Shown in pieces: positions 52,223-62,573 of a stretch of DNA of 64,000 nt. The position numbers and the translations under genes were made by a program. This DNA comes from Vicinamibacterales bacterium (GTDB lineage: Bacteria; Acidobacteriota; Vicinamibacteria; Vicinamibacterales; JAKQTR01): the NCBI GenBank assembly GCA_025456345.1, contig JALOKU010000002.1:1-64000 (forward strand). The letters are read 5' to 3'. The notes under the pieces were generated by a model, which saw only the letters and a program-made list of their open reading frames with translations, did no database searches and had not been told where the DNA came from. How positions within the stretch are numbered: position 1 is the first letter of the stretch; every line of letters starts with the position of its first letter.

Positions 52223-53386
52223 CTAGACGATCGCCCGCCGGATTGCCTGGCTGGCGGCGCTGAAGAGCTCCTCGGGCGTGAAGGGCTTGGCGACGTAGTC
52301 GCTCGCGCCACGCTGGATGGCCTCCACGGCCGTGTCGATCGACGCGTAGCCGGTGACCATGACAACCGGCAGCTTCGGCCGGTGCTTCTTGATCGTCGGC
52401 AGCAGCTCGAGGCCGTTCGTGTCGGGCATCTTCATGTCGAGCAACACGAGGTCGTACATCTCGTTCAGGATGCGGTTGAGCGCCTCGCGGCCCGAGAACG
52501 CCTCGTCGACGCGGAACCCGCGGCGGGTGAGCGTGCGCCGCACGCTGTTGGCCGCCACCACCTCGTCGTCGACCACGAGGACCTTCCGGCCGGTCGCCTT
52601 CTCGGCGTTCCAGCGGCCGGTCACCGCCATGTCGCTCCGGCCGAGGGCGTCAGCGTAGGCCTCGGAGGTGGCCGCCGCCACCTCGCCAAAGCTGAAGGGC
52701 ATGTCCACGTCGATGAAGTCGTTCGCCTGCGCGGCGATCGCGACGGGGGCCTTCTTCCTGCGTTCCGACACCACCAGCGGGCACTCGGGCTGATCGCAGG
52801 CGCCCTTCGTCTTGAACCGCTTGCACGAGCGTGCGCCGAGGTCGCAGTAGTCCACCCGGGCGACGTCCGACCGGGTGAGGTGCTTCACGTACTCGGGCGA
52901 GGTGGCCGCGGCGACTTCCGCCGCGTCGAACGGCATGTCGACGTCGATGATGTCCGTGGCCTTCGGGAGAGGCCTCGGCGACGCCTTGGCCGCAGGTCGC
53001 GTCGTCATCACGATGGAGACGCGCTCGAGCGTGGATTCGAGTTCCTCGGGCGTGAACGGCTTGGGGAGGTAACCCGCGGCGCCCGCGCGCGTGGCGTCAA
53101 TCGCGGAGCCGATCGACGCGTAGCCCGTCATGATGATGACCGGGATGGCGGGCCAGCGGTTCTTCACGATCCGGACCATGTCGAGGCCCCCGGCCTGCGG
53201 CATCATCAAATCGGCCAGGATCATGTCGAAGGCCGGATCGCGCTCGATCGCCTTCACGGCGTCGGCCACCGACAGCGCCTGTTCGACGGAGTGGCCCCTG
53301 CGGGCGAGGATCTTTTCGACGCCGCTGCACACGATCCGCTCGTCGTCGACCACCAGCACGCGCATCACTTTGGTTTGGGTCATCAT
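52223..53386 (-). CDS. Twin-receiver response regulator with Cys box and a duplicated 30-residue element
   Basis: 387 residues from the ATG at 53386 (AGGTG seven bases upstream). Receiver 1 (about 8-123, Asp59 in LADLMMP) and receiver 2 (about 267-385, Asp317 in LLDMKMP) flank a linker with no recognised output domain. The linker has two copies of a 30-residue element (145-174 and 223-252; core DVDMPF, EVAAATS, RSD) on either side of a cysteine cluster C181-x6-C188-x8-C197-x4-C202 that could bind zinc or an iron-sulfur cluster. It is preceded by a sigma-54 promoter and lies next to the hydrogenase sensor kinase and NtrC-type regulator, so it is likely a redox- or phospho-relay component of that system. 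Confidence 0.85.
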   Translation of the reverse strand: MMTQTKVMRVLVVDDERIVCSGVEKILARRGHSVEQALSVADAVKAIERDPAFDMILADLMMPQAGGLDMVRIVKNRWPAIPVIIMTGYASIGSAIDATRAGAAGYLPKPFTPEELESTLERVSIVMTTRPAAKASPRPLPKATDIIDVDMPFDAAEVAAATSPEYVKHLTRSDVARVDYCDLGARSCKRFKTKGACDQPECPLVVSERRKKAPVAIAAQANDFIDVDMPFSFGEVAAATSEAYADALGRSDMAVTGRWNAEKATGRKVLVVDDEVVAANSVRRTLTRRGFRVDEAFSGREALNRILNEMYDLVLLDMKMPDTNGLELLPTIKKHRPKLPVVMVTGYASIDTAVEAIQRGASDYVAKPFTPEELFSAASQAIRRAIV

Positions 53387-53422
53387 GGCGTTCACCTCGG
53401 TTCTCACACTGTCCATTGGATT

Positions 53423-53438
53423 AGCAATTCCAGTGCCG
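53423..53438 (-). promoter_or_regulatory. Sigma-54 (-24/-12) promoter
   Basis: In minus orientation CGGCAC, TGGAA, TTGCT: GG and GC are separated by exactly ten bases, the sigma-54 spacing. It lies about 38 bases before the twin-receiver start. The NtrC-type activator encoded just upstream is the obvious candidate to drive it. The 350-bp gap (53387-53737) holds this promoter, the terminator-like hairpin at 53721 and no convincing gene. Confidence 0.75.
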
Positions 53439-53720
53439 TTTCTGAACCGATGTGACAGTGAGGCCATAAGCGCATGCAAGACTATGGTTTACAGCTGATT
53501 GCGTCGTCTGGACGGCATCTGGAAGCGGCAGGGCATGTATACGCCGGATATGCAGCCCCCGGCACCGGCCGGCGCCGCCATGGCCATAGAAGGCTCAGAT
53601 TCTACTGGAGAGACAGCGGAATCCTGGGGAATTGCCTGGTTCCTGATGCGCTGGATGCCCAACAGGGCGATGGGGCACTGTATACGGGGCGTACGCGGTG
53701 CGCGGATGGATATATACCAA

Positions 53721-53737
53721 GTGGAGTGATCGGAGTT

Positions 53738-53746
<9 letters not shown>
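53721..53746 (-). terminator. Hairpin at the 3' end of the NtrC-type gene
   Basis: GTGGAGTG and CACTCCAC form a perfect 8-bp stem around a 10-base loop; the stop codon lies inside the hairpin. TTGGTATATA follows on the transcript side. It would separate the hydrogenase/regulator operon from the sigma-54 unit. Confidence 0.6.
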
Positions 53747-55202
<1,456 letters not shown>

Positions 55203-55210
<8 letters not shown>

Positions 55211-57254
55211 CGTCGGCCGTCCCTCCGATCGGCACGCTGATGGTGAACGTGGTGCCCTTGCCGCGCGCGGAATCGATGCGAATCTCTCCGTGGTGCCGCT
55301 CGATGATGCCGTAGGCGACCGCGAGTCCCAGCCCGGTGCCGGTCTTCTTGGTGGTGAAGAACGGCTCGAAGATCCGCGCGCGCACCTCGTCCGGGACGCC
55401 CGGGCCCGTGTCGGAGATCCGCAGCTCCACCGCCTTTTTCGCGAGGTTCGACGCGGAGGCGAGACGCAATTCGCCGCCCTGCACCATGGCCTCGGCGGCG
55501 TTGAGCACGATGTTGAGGACGACCTGCCGCATCTGGTCGGCGTCGGCCAGGACGGTGGGGAGGTGCGGGTCCAGCTCGTACACGATCTTGGTGTTGCGGA
55601 ACACCGTCTGGTTGCGGACCAGGGACAGGGTGTCTTCGACCACCTGGTTCAGGTCCAGGAGCGTGCGCTGCGGCTTGGTCTGCCGGGAGAAATCGAGCAG
55701 CCCTTTCACGATCTTCCGGCAGCGCAGCGTTTCGTTGACGATGGTCTGGATGTCTTCCCGCCATGGGTGATCGTCGGCGAGGTCCTCGAGCATCAGGCTG
55801 CTGTTGGTGAGCACGCCCGTCAGGGGGTTGTTGATCTCGTGGGCGACTCCGGCGGCCAGCTTGCCGATGGCCACCATCTTCTCCGACTGGATCATCTGCG
55901 CCTGCATGCGCTTCAGTTCGGCGGTCCGCTCCTCGACCTTTCGCTCGAGCTCGTCGGCGCTCTCGCGCAGCGCGGTGTGGGCGAGCTGGAGCTCGGCGGT
56001 CATCGTGTTGAAGCTGTGCGCGAGGTAGCCCAGTTCGTCGTCGCCTCCGCCGCGAACGGCCTGGGAGTAGTCGCCCTGGGCAATGCGCTGCGCGGCCATC
56101 GTCATGCCGTGAATCGGCTCCGAGAACCGCCTGGCAACCCGCACGGCCACGAGGTACACGAGCGCCACGCCGCCGGCCGCGATGCCCAGGAACACGAGCA
56201 GGCTGCGCCAGAGGCTGTCGGTGAAGGGCCGCTCGAGCACCCCGACGTACAGCATCCCGATGGTGGCGCCGGAGACATCGCGGATCGGGGTGTAGGCCGC
56301 GAGGTACCAGTCCTGCACCACAAAGGCGCGGCCCCGCCACGTCTCGCCTCGGGAGAGGACGGCGTCAGCCACTTCAGCCGACGCCTGCGTGCCGATCGCC
56401 CGCGTGCCGTCGGCCAGGCGCACGTTGGTCGAGACGCGGACATCGTTCTGGAAGATGGTCGCGGTGCCGACCGGCCGGCCCTTGTACTCCTCCTCCTTGA
56501 ACACCGTGCGGCGGATCTTGTCGACAATCTCGTAGTTGCGAGTGATCAGCACGCCCCCGTCGAGGACGCCCAGCAGGCGTCCGCCAGGGGTCGACACCGG
56601 CGCGGCGGCACGAAGCATCATGCCGGATCGCACCTCCCTGGCCGCCGTCGGCCTGGCGCGAGGGGTGGGAGAAATCGTAATGGCCGCCTGCCGCGCGAGG
56701 GCGGGCGATTCCCGCTCCAGCACGCCGGCGTCGACGACCTCCGTGCCGGCAGCCGGCTCGAGCTGCGTCAGCGCCAGCGCGACCAGGCTGTCGTTGGCGT
56801 CGCCTCCCGCCGGGGCCGCCGGGTTCCCCGACCTGTAGAACACCCGTCCGTCCGCATCCGTCAGCGTCAGCACGTCGAGGCGTTCGGCACGCCGGATGCG
56901 ATCCATCTCCTCGGCCAGGCCGGTGGTGTCGCGCCTCGTCAGCGCCCCATAGATCACCATCCGCGTCGCGTGGATGCGAATGGCATCCTCGAGGCGATCG
57001 ATGGTGGACTGGTAAATCTCCTTGGCCGCTTCCAGGTCCGCATTCACCTGGGTCTGGGCCTGGGCGAAGACGAGCTGGCGGATCATCCCGACGCCGACCA
57101 CGGCCGTCACGAGCGCCGGGACGAGGATGGCCAGCGCGAAATTGCGGACCAGCCGTCCCTGGATCGTGGCGCCTCCGAACCAGGCGCGGAACCGGGTTCG
57201 CCAGCGGGTTCCGGCGCCCGGCGCCATTGGTACGGTTTCGTGATCGGCGTTCAT
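55203..57254 (-). CDS. Membrane sensor histidine kinase (Cache-HAMP-HisKA)
   Basis: 683 residues from ATG 57254; a TTG two codons earlier is possible. Two membrane helices (about 40-62 and 365-390) bracket a large periplasmic Cache-like sensor with DADGRVFYRSGNP and QDWYLAAYTPIRDVSGATIG. HAMP, coiled coil, then HisKA with the phospho-acceptor in GVAHEINNPLTGVL and HATPase motifs NIVLNAAEAM, DTGPGV, FFTTKKTGTGLGLAV. It would phosphorylate the overlapping NtrC-type regulator. The periplasmic ligand is unknown. It is transcribed 51 bp after the hydrogenase maturation protease. Confidence 0.92.
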
Positions 57255-57305
57255 CGTCAATGGAGGTCCGGGAGTTCGCAGGGGGCCATCACCAGGCGGC
57301 TCGGC

Positions 57306-57860
57306 TCAGGCGGGCACGGTTGCGGGGGCAGGGGCGCCGGCCAGCACTGAGCGTATCACGGCGACGGCTTCCGGCACGGCCGCCTCGACGGCCGGCGTGA
57401 GGCCTTCGACAAACGACTCCATGTCATCCGCTTCGATCGCGACAATGTGGATCCACGACGGCAGCGGCACGCCGCTCTGCCGGCCGAGGCGAATGACGGT
57501 CGGCAAGCCTGCGGCATGCGGCGACGGCCCTGCTTCTGTCCCCAGCGCCTCGAACGGAAACGACAGCACCGTTCCGGGCGGATGCTGGCCCGTCCGCACC
57601 GCGTCGACGACGAGCACGCGGTCCCACCCGGTCAACTCGTCCAGCAGGTAGAAGCCGGAGAGGGCAGAGCGCTTCACGGTGGCTTGAGGTTGGGGGTTGG
57701 GGGCTGGGGACTGGGACATCGCTTCCTCAAGTGCGTCGGCGATCGCCCATCCGGCGCCATCATCCCGAAGAATGTCGTTCCCGAGACATAGCACCAGCGT
57801 GCGCGGGTCTCCCGAGGAGTGGACTGCGAACGCCTCGGTTTCCACGGGTCGAGTGATCAA
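57306..57860 (-). CDS. [NiFe]-hydrogenase maturation endopeptidase
   Basis: 184 residues, if the TTG at 57860 is the start (a GTG lies a few codons on). It has the HycI/HyaD/HoxW core: VLCLGNDILRDDGAG (first nickel-sensing acidic residue), LLDELTGWDRVLVVDAV and SPHAAGL (His). The enzyme removes the C-terminal tail of the hydrogenase large subunit after nickel insertion. Residues SQSPAPNPQPQATVK are foreign to the family and are encoded by five 7-bp repeat units (57681-57715), inserted at a surface loop before the second strand. It lies 24 bp after its presumed substrate gene. Confidence 0.88.
   Translation of the reverse strand: MITRPVETEAFAVHSSGDPRTLVLCLGNDILRDDGAGWAIADALEEAMSQSPAPNPQPQATVKRSALSGFYLLDELTGWDRVLVVDAVRTGQHPPGTVLSFPFEALGTEAGPSPHAAGLPTVIRLGRQSGVPLPSWIHIVAIEADDMESFVEGLTPAVEAAVPEAVAVIRSVLAGAPAPATVPA
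57681..57715. repeat. Heptamer array inside the maturation protease gene
   Basis: GGCTTGA, GGTTGGG, GGTTGGG, GGCTGGG, GACTGGG: five 7-bp units within the coding sequence, encoding a Pro/Gln/Asn-rich insert. 35 bp is not a multiple of three, so gain or loss of single units would shift the frame. Confidence 0.85.
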
Positions 57861-57873
57861 GTGTCGTTCCCCA

Positions 57874-57908
57874 GCGCCTAGCGCCTAGCCCCTAGCCCCT
57901 AGCCCCTT
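57874..57908. repeat. Heptamer array that ends the hydrogenase large-subunit gene
   Basis: GCGCCTA, GCGCCTA, GCCCCTA, GCCCCTA, GCCCCTT. The stop (57885-57887) lies in the second unit and the three following units are coding, giving the tail residues GLGARG. Confidence 0.92.
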
Positions 57909-59369
57909 GTGTCGCTCCACCACCTGCACCACCGCTCCGCGGGCGTCGCGAATCGTGGCCTTGAGTGGCATCTCGCCCGGCAGCGAATGCGTCGCGCACC
58001 CGAAGCACGGGTCGTAGGCGCGGAACGCCATCTCCACCATGTTCAGCAGCCCCTGGTCGACTTTCCCTCCGTGGATGACGCCTTTCGCCGCCTTCTCGAT
58101 CGACATCTGGATCGGCGCCGAGTTGTGGACGGTCGCCACGATCAGGTTGACCATGGTGAGGATCCCGTTCGGATCGGTGGCGTAGTGGTGGATCAGCGTG
58201 CCGCGGGGCGCCTCGACGATGCCGATGCCTTCGGTCGGCGGCAGCTCGGGCAGTTTGCGCACGACCGGGCTCAGGATTTCCGGATCGTTCGCCAGGGCCT
58301 GGATCGTCTCGGTGGCCTGCAGGGCCTCGATGAGCCGCGCCCAGTGCGTGGCCAGCGTGCTGTGCACGGGCTTGCCGCCCAGGACCGTGAAGAACTCGTC
58401 GTAGTGCGCCTGCGCGAGCGGGGTGGCCATGCCATCGGCCACGTTGAGGCGCGCGAGCGGGGCCACTCGGTAGAGGCCGCTCGACGGGCCGTCCACGAAC
58501 CCCTTCCAGCCGGGCGTCTTGAGGAACGGGAATTTGATGTACGACCACGGCTCCACGTGCTCGGCGATGTGCTTGAGATAGTCCCGGGGCGGGAACTGCG
58601 CCAGCCGCTTCCCCGTGGGGTCGATGACGCGCAGGTCGCCGCGGTAGTAGGTGTTCTTCCCATTGGCGTCGACCATGCCCATGTAGTTCGTCTTGTGGGC
58701 GTAGTAGTCGGCCAGGATCGTGTCCACGTACGCCTGGTTCCCCAGGACGATGTCGTGGAAGGCCTTCAGGGAGAACTGCGCGAAGTCGACCAGGCGCGGC
58801 GCCGCCGCCTTGAGGCGGTCCACCGTGTCGGCCTTGAGCGGCTTGCTCACGCCGCCGGGCAGCCCGAACACCGGGTGGATCACCTTGCCGGCCATCTCGG
58901 CCATGAACTCGCGGGCGATCTTGCGTGCTTCGATGACGTGGCCGCCGATCTCGAGGCCGACCTTGCCGATGACGCCCAGGATGTTCCGGGCGCCGGCCGG
59001 CGCCGTCGGACCCACGATGAAGTCCGGCCCGCCCAGGAAGTAGAAGTGCAGCGTGTGATCCTCGAACATGAAGAGGTTGTAGAACAGTTCGCGGAGCTTG
59101 TGGGCCGCCGGCGGCGGGTCAACGTGGTACAGGTCGTCGAGCGCCCGCGCCGACGCCATGTGGTGCGCCGACGGGCACACGCCGCAGATGCGCTGCGTGA
59201 TGCGCGGCATCTCCTCGGCGGCCCGGCCGATGCAGAACCGCTCGAACCCGCGCAGTTCCGGGATCTGGAGGTACGCGTTGGCCACCTCGCCCTGGTCGTC
59301 CAGGAAGATCTCGATCTTGCCGTGGCCTTCGAGGCGCGTGATGGGGTCGATGGTGATGTGCTGGCTCAT
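57885..59369 (-). CDS. [NiFe]-hydrogenase large subunit (group 3, MvhA-like)
   Basis: 494 residues; ATG 59369 overlaps the small-subunit stop (ATGA). The nickel ligands are Cys62 and Cys65 (RICGVC) and Cys455 and Cys458 (DPCFGCATH). TIDPITRLEGHGKIEI opens the protein. A 33-residue tail after His461 should be removed by the maturation protease; its last six residues come from a heptamer repeat. With MvhD and an HdrA-like protein the best match is a cytoplasmic group 3c-type enzyme, here linked to a NAD(H) diaphorase. Confidence 0.94.
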   Translation of the reverse strand: MSQHITIDPITRLEGHGKIEIFLDDQGEVANAYLQIPELRGFERFCIGRAAEEMPRITQRICGVCPSAHHMASARALDDLYHVDPPPAAHKLRELFYNLFMFEDHTLHFYFLGGPDFIVGPTAPAGARNILGVIGKVGLEIGGHVIEARKIAREFMAEMAGKVIHPVFGLPGGVSKPLKADTVDRLKAAAPRLVDFAQFSLKAFHDIVLGNQAYVDTILADYYAHKTNYMGMVDANGKNTYYRGDLRVIDPTGKRLAQFPPRDYLKHIAEHVEPWSYIKFPFLKTPGWKGFVDGPSSGLYRVAPLARLNVADGMATPLAQAHYDEFFTVLGGKPVHSTLATHWARLIEALQATETIQALANDPEILSPVVRKLPELPPTEGIGIVEAPRGTLIHHYATDPNGILTMVNLIVATVHNSAPIQMSIEKAAKGVIHGGKVDQGLLNMVEMAFRAYDPCFGCATHSLPGEMPLKATIRDARGAVVQVVERHKGLGARG

Positions 59370-60343
59370 ACGGTCGCTCCAGTGCGCCGCCGGTGGAGGA
59401 GGGACGTCGGCAGCGAGAACCGGTAGAAGGTGCCCACCGGGTCGGGAATCTGGTCGAGGAGCTTGTCGATCTCGGCCTCGGTCTTCGGCGCGAGGATCGA
59501 CGCGAAGGCCGAGAGGAACTTCGCGCCCTGGTCGAAGACGTCGTCCATCGGGCCCATGCAGCCCCGGCACGGCATGTTGCCCTCGATGCAGGGATTGCCG
59601 CAGCCCGAACGGGTCGCCGGGCCCATGCAGATGAAGCCCTGGGCCATGAAGCACAGCTCCGGGTCGGCGATGTGGGTGGAGGGCCGCTTGATCTCGGTGA
59701 GCTCGATTTTGTCCGGCTTCGAGTCCTTGCGCGGGCAGTCGTCGCAGCACGCCTTGTTGGGGCTGAGCACCGCGCCCTTCGGCGGGAGCGTGCCGGTGAG
59801 GATGGCCTCGATGGCGGCCCAGATCAGCGCCGGCGGCGGCGCGCAGCCCGGGAGGTAGTAGTCGACATCGATCACCTGGTGCAGCGCCTTCACCTCGTCC
59901 CAGAATCGTGGCAGTTCGAGGGTGTGGCCGTCCATGCGGGAGTGCTCACCCGGGACCGTGTGCGCCTGGTTGTCCTGGGACGGCACGTTCTGGTACACGG
60001 TGTCGAACACCTGCTGCCGGTTGTTGAGATTGGCGAGGCCGGGGATGCCTCCCAGGTGGGCGCACGCGCCGAAGGCCACGACCATCTGGGACTTCCGGCG
60101 CAGCATGTGCACCCACTCCTCCTGCTCCGACATCCGCACGCCGCCGTTGATGAAGGCGACGGCGATGGACCCGTCGGGCATGGCCTCGATCTCGCTCCGC
60201 TTGAAGTCCATGGCGACGGGCCAGAGCACGATATCGACCGCGTCGACGACCTTGAGGATCTGCTCCTCGAGGTCGACGACCGCTTCTTCGCACCCGCCGC
60301 AGGAGGCGCACCAGTAGAAGGCGACCTTCGGTTTGTCTGCCAT
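59366..60343 (-). CDS. [NiFe]-hydrogenase small subunit (MvhG-like)
   Basis: 325 residues from ATG 60343, two bases after the mvhD stop. No Tat signal, so cytoplasmic. The proximal cluster Cys are in WCASCGGCEEA, GACAHLGGIP and LPGCAPPP; further clusters are bound by CCDDCPR, GFICMGPATRSGCGNPC and MPCRGCMGPMDD. It transfers electrons from the NiFe centre toward MvhD and the HdrA-like subunit. Confidence 0.93.
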   Translation of the reverse strand: MADKPKVAFYWCASCGGCEEAVVDLEEQILKVVDAVDIVLWPVAMDFKRSEIEAMPDGSIAVAFINGGVRMSEQEEWVHMLRRKSQMVVAFGACAHLGGIPGLANLNNRQQVFDTVYQNVPSQDNQAHTVPGEHSRMDGHTLELPRFWDEVKALHQVIDVDYYLPGCAPPPALIWAAIEAILTGTLPPKGAVLSPNKACCDDCPRKDSKPDKIELTEIKRPSTHIADPELCFMAQGFICMGPATRSGCGNPCIEGNMPCRGCMGPMDDVFDQGAKFLSAFASILAPKTEAEIDKLLDQIPDPVGTFYRFSLPTSLLHRRRTGATV

Positions 60344-60345
60344 GG

Positions 60346-60780
60346 TCAGTTCCTCGCGTGCCAGGGACCGAGCGTGCGCAGCTGGTCCGTCATCTCGTTG
60401 ATCACGTGCTGCACCCGGTCGCCCTCGCTGGCCGAAATCCACTCGAGGCGCACGCGCGCGTCATCGACGCCGAACTGGGTGAGGATCCGCTTCAGGAGGC
60501 GGAACCGGCGCAGCGTCTTGTAGTTGCCCTCCTGGTAATGGCAGTCGCCAGGGTGGCAACCCCCGATGAGCACGCCATCGGCCCCTTCCTGGAGGGCCTT
60601 CAGGACGAACTGCGGATCGATGCGGCCCGAGCACATCACGCGGATCACGGGGGCGTTGGGCTCGTAGGCGAGGCGGGCGGTGCCCGCCAGGTCCGACGCG
60701 GTGTAGGTGCACCAGTTGCAGAAAAAGGCCACGATGCGCGGCTCGAACGCGGTGGTCACCGGGATGGTCGTGGTTGCCAT
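60346..60780 (-). CDS. Hydrogenase iron-sulfur (delta) subunit, MvhD-like
   Basis: 144 residues. FFCNWCTYTASDLAGTAR, IRVMCSGRIDPQFVLKA, GADGVLIGGCHPGDCHY and the GNYKTLRR tail are diagnostic of MvhD/FrhD; four to five Cys bind a [2Fe-2S] cluster. In methanogens it passes electrons from hydrogenase to HdrA. It lies between the HdrA-like fusion and the small subunit, in the order used by the complex. Confidence 0.94.
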   Translation of the reverse strand: MATTTIPVTTAFEPRIVAFFCNWCTYTASDLAGTARLAYEPNAPVIRVMCSGRIDPQFVLKALQEGADGVLIGGCHPGDCHYQEGNYKTLRRFRLLKRILTQFGVDDARVRLEWISASEGDRVQHVINEMTDQLRTLGPWHARN

Positions 60781-60792
60781 GTCTGCTCGCTC

Positions 60793-62544
60793 CTAGCGCA
60801 CCAGGACGCCCTCGATCTCGGCCATGATCTGGGCGTCGGTGAAGTGGTGCTGTTGCGCGGCGTGCGAGGGGCACGCCGCCACGCAGGTGCCGCAGCCCTT
60901 GCACAGCGCTTCGTTCAGGGTGGACACCTTCTTCTCCTTGTTGAACTCGATGGCGCTGAAGGGGCAGAGCGGCACGCAGATCTGGCAGCCCGAGCAGCGC
61001 TCCTCCGTGATCCAGGCCGTGTAGGCTTCCAGTTCCACCTGACCCGTGTCGATGAGCGCCATGGCCTCGGCCGCCGCCGCGCCGGCCTGGGCGACGGTGT
61101 CCGGGATGTCCTTCGGCCCCTGCGCACATCCGGCGATGAAGACGCCGTCGGTGAAGGTCGAGACCGGCGCGAGCTTCGGGTGCCGCTCCAGGAACCAGCC
61201 TTCGCTCGAGCACGACATGTTGAACATCCGGCGCACGTCGTCGGCATCCTCGCGGGCCTCGAGGCCCGTCGAGAGCACGACCATGTCCACCGGGATCCGC
61301 CGCACGAGGCCGGCCAGCGTGTCTTCCACGCGGATGACCAGCTTGTCCGTCTCCATGGGCGTGACGGCCCAGTCGGAGACCTCCGCGACGCGGCCGCGGA
61401 TGAACTCGCACCCCTCCTCGAGGAGGTGGTTGTAGAACTCCTCGTAGCCCTTTCCCGCGCTGCGCATGTCGATGTAGAAGTTGTAGATCTTCGCGCCGCT
61501 CCGCTCGTGGACCAGATGCGCGAGCTTCAGCGAGTACATGCAGCACACGCGCGAGCAGTACTCGTGCGTGTTCTTGTCGCGCGACCCGACGCAGTGGATG
61601 ATGCCGACCGCCTTGGGCGTGCTCCCGTCCTTCAGGAGCACCTGGCCGTTGTTCGGGCCCGAGGCGTTCACCATGTGCTCCACCTGGAGCGCGGTGAACA
61701 CGTTCGGGTAGCGGCCGTACCCGTACTGGGGGACCTTCTGCGCGTCGACGGGCTGGAAGCCGGTCGCCACCACGATGGACCCGACCTGGATCTCCTCGTG
61801 GCGGTCCTGCTGGCCGTGGTCGATGGCCTTGGCCTCGCAGACCGTGGCGCAGACGCGGCAGGCATCGGTCTTGAAGTGGATGCAGGAGTCGTAGTCGATG
61901 ACGGGCTGGTGCGGCACGGCCTGCATGGTCGGGATGTAGATGGCCGTCATCGGGCCGAGCGGCAGCTCGCCGCGGATCTGCTCGGCCTCGTCGTCGATGG
62001 TGATGCAGCCGGTGGGGCAGACCTCGGCACAGGCGCCGCAGGCGATGCACTTGTCCGACGGCTCGTCGTACGGCGTGCCGACGTAGCGCGTCGTGCCGCG
62101 GTTGAAGAACCCGAGGACGTTGGCCCCGACCACGTCCGAGCAGACCCGCACGCACAGGCCGCAGAGGATGCAGGTATCGTCGCCGCGGCCGAAGCGCGGT
62201 TCGGTGATGCCGTACTCCCCGGCCATCGTGTTGAGCAGCGGCACGTGGCCGCAGCGGGCCAGCAGCCACTCGAGGATCAGCTTGCGCGTGCGGCGCACCC
62301 GGTCGGTCTGGGTGAACACCTCGATGCCGTTGGTGACGGGGTAGTTGCAGGCCGTCACCAGCCGCACGCGGCCCCGCATGTGCACCTCGACGGTGCAGAT
62401 GCGGCAGACGCCGTACGGCTCGACCAGCGGGTGGTGGCAGAGCGTGGGGATCTTCACCCCGACCTTCTGCGCCACCTGGACGAGCGGCGTGCGGTCTTCG
62501 GCCTCGGTCTTGATGCCGTCTATCGTGACTGTCACCAGCTTCAT
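60793..62544 (-). CDS. NuoG/HoxU-HdrA fusion iron-sulfur flavoprotein
   Basis: 583 residues. Residues 1-70 form a [2Fe-2S] domain (Cys36, 47, 50, 66); about 85-185 carry a degenerate His-Cys site and two [4Fe-4S] sets (Cys125/128/131/135 and 166/169/172/176). From about 200 onward the sequence is HdrA: MTAIYIPTMQAVPHQPVIDY, IVVATGFQPVDA, YGYGRYPNVFTALQVEHMVN, IHCVGSRDKNTHEYCSRVCC, FYIDMRSAGKGYEEFY, then two C-terminal ferredoxin motifs (CSGCQICVPLCP, CKGCGTCVAACP). The usual HdrA N-terminal GxGxxG FAD segment is missing, replaced by the NuoG part. It would connect the hydrogenase (through MvhD) to the NuoF-like diaphorase. Confidence 0.9.
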   Translation of the reverse strand: MKLVTVTIDGIKTEAEDRTPLVQVAQKVGVKIPTLCHHPLVEPYGVCRICTVEVHMRGRVRLVTACNYPVTNGIEVFTQTDRVRRTRKLILEWLLARCGHVPLLNTMAGEYGITEPRFGRGDDTCILCGLCVRVCSDVVGANVLGFFNRGTTRYVGTPYDEPSDKCIACGACAEVCPTGCITIDDEAEQIRGELPLGPMTAIYIPTMQAVPHQPVIDYDSCIHFKTDACRVCATVCEAKAIDHGQQDRHEEIQVGSIVVATGFQPVDAQKVPQYGYGRYPNVFTALQVEHMVNASGPNNGQVLLKDGSTPKAVGIIHCVGSRDKNTHEYCSRVCCMYSLKLAHLVHERSGAKIYNFYIDMRSAGKGYEEFYNHLLEEGCEFIRGRVAEVSDWAVTPMETDKLVIRVEDTLAGLVRRIPVDMVVLSTGLEAREDADDVRRMFNMSCSSEGWFLERHPKLAPVSTFTDGVFIAGCAQGPKDIPDTVAQAGAAAAEAMALIDTGQVELEAYTAWITEERCSGCQICVPLCPFSAIEFNKEKKVSTLNEALCKGCGTCVAACPSHAAQQHHFTDAQIMAEIEGVLVR

Positions 62545-62573
62545 CGCGGCCTCCAGCAGTCAGGGACCGGGCG

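Noticed and set aside
53499-53729. A 76-residue frame in the gap before the NtrC-type gene
   Set aside because: No ribosome site, no family resemblance and odd composition; it overlaps the terminator-like hairpin.
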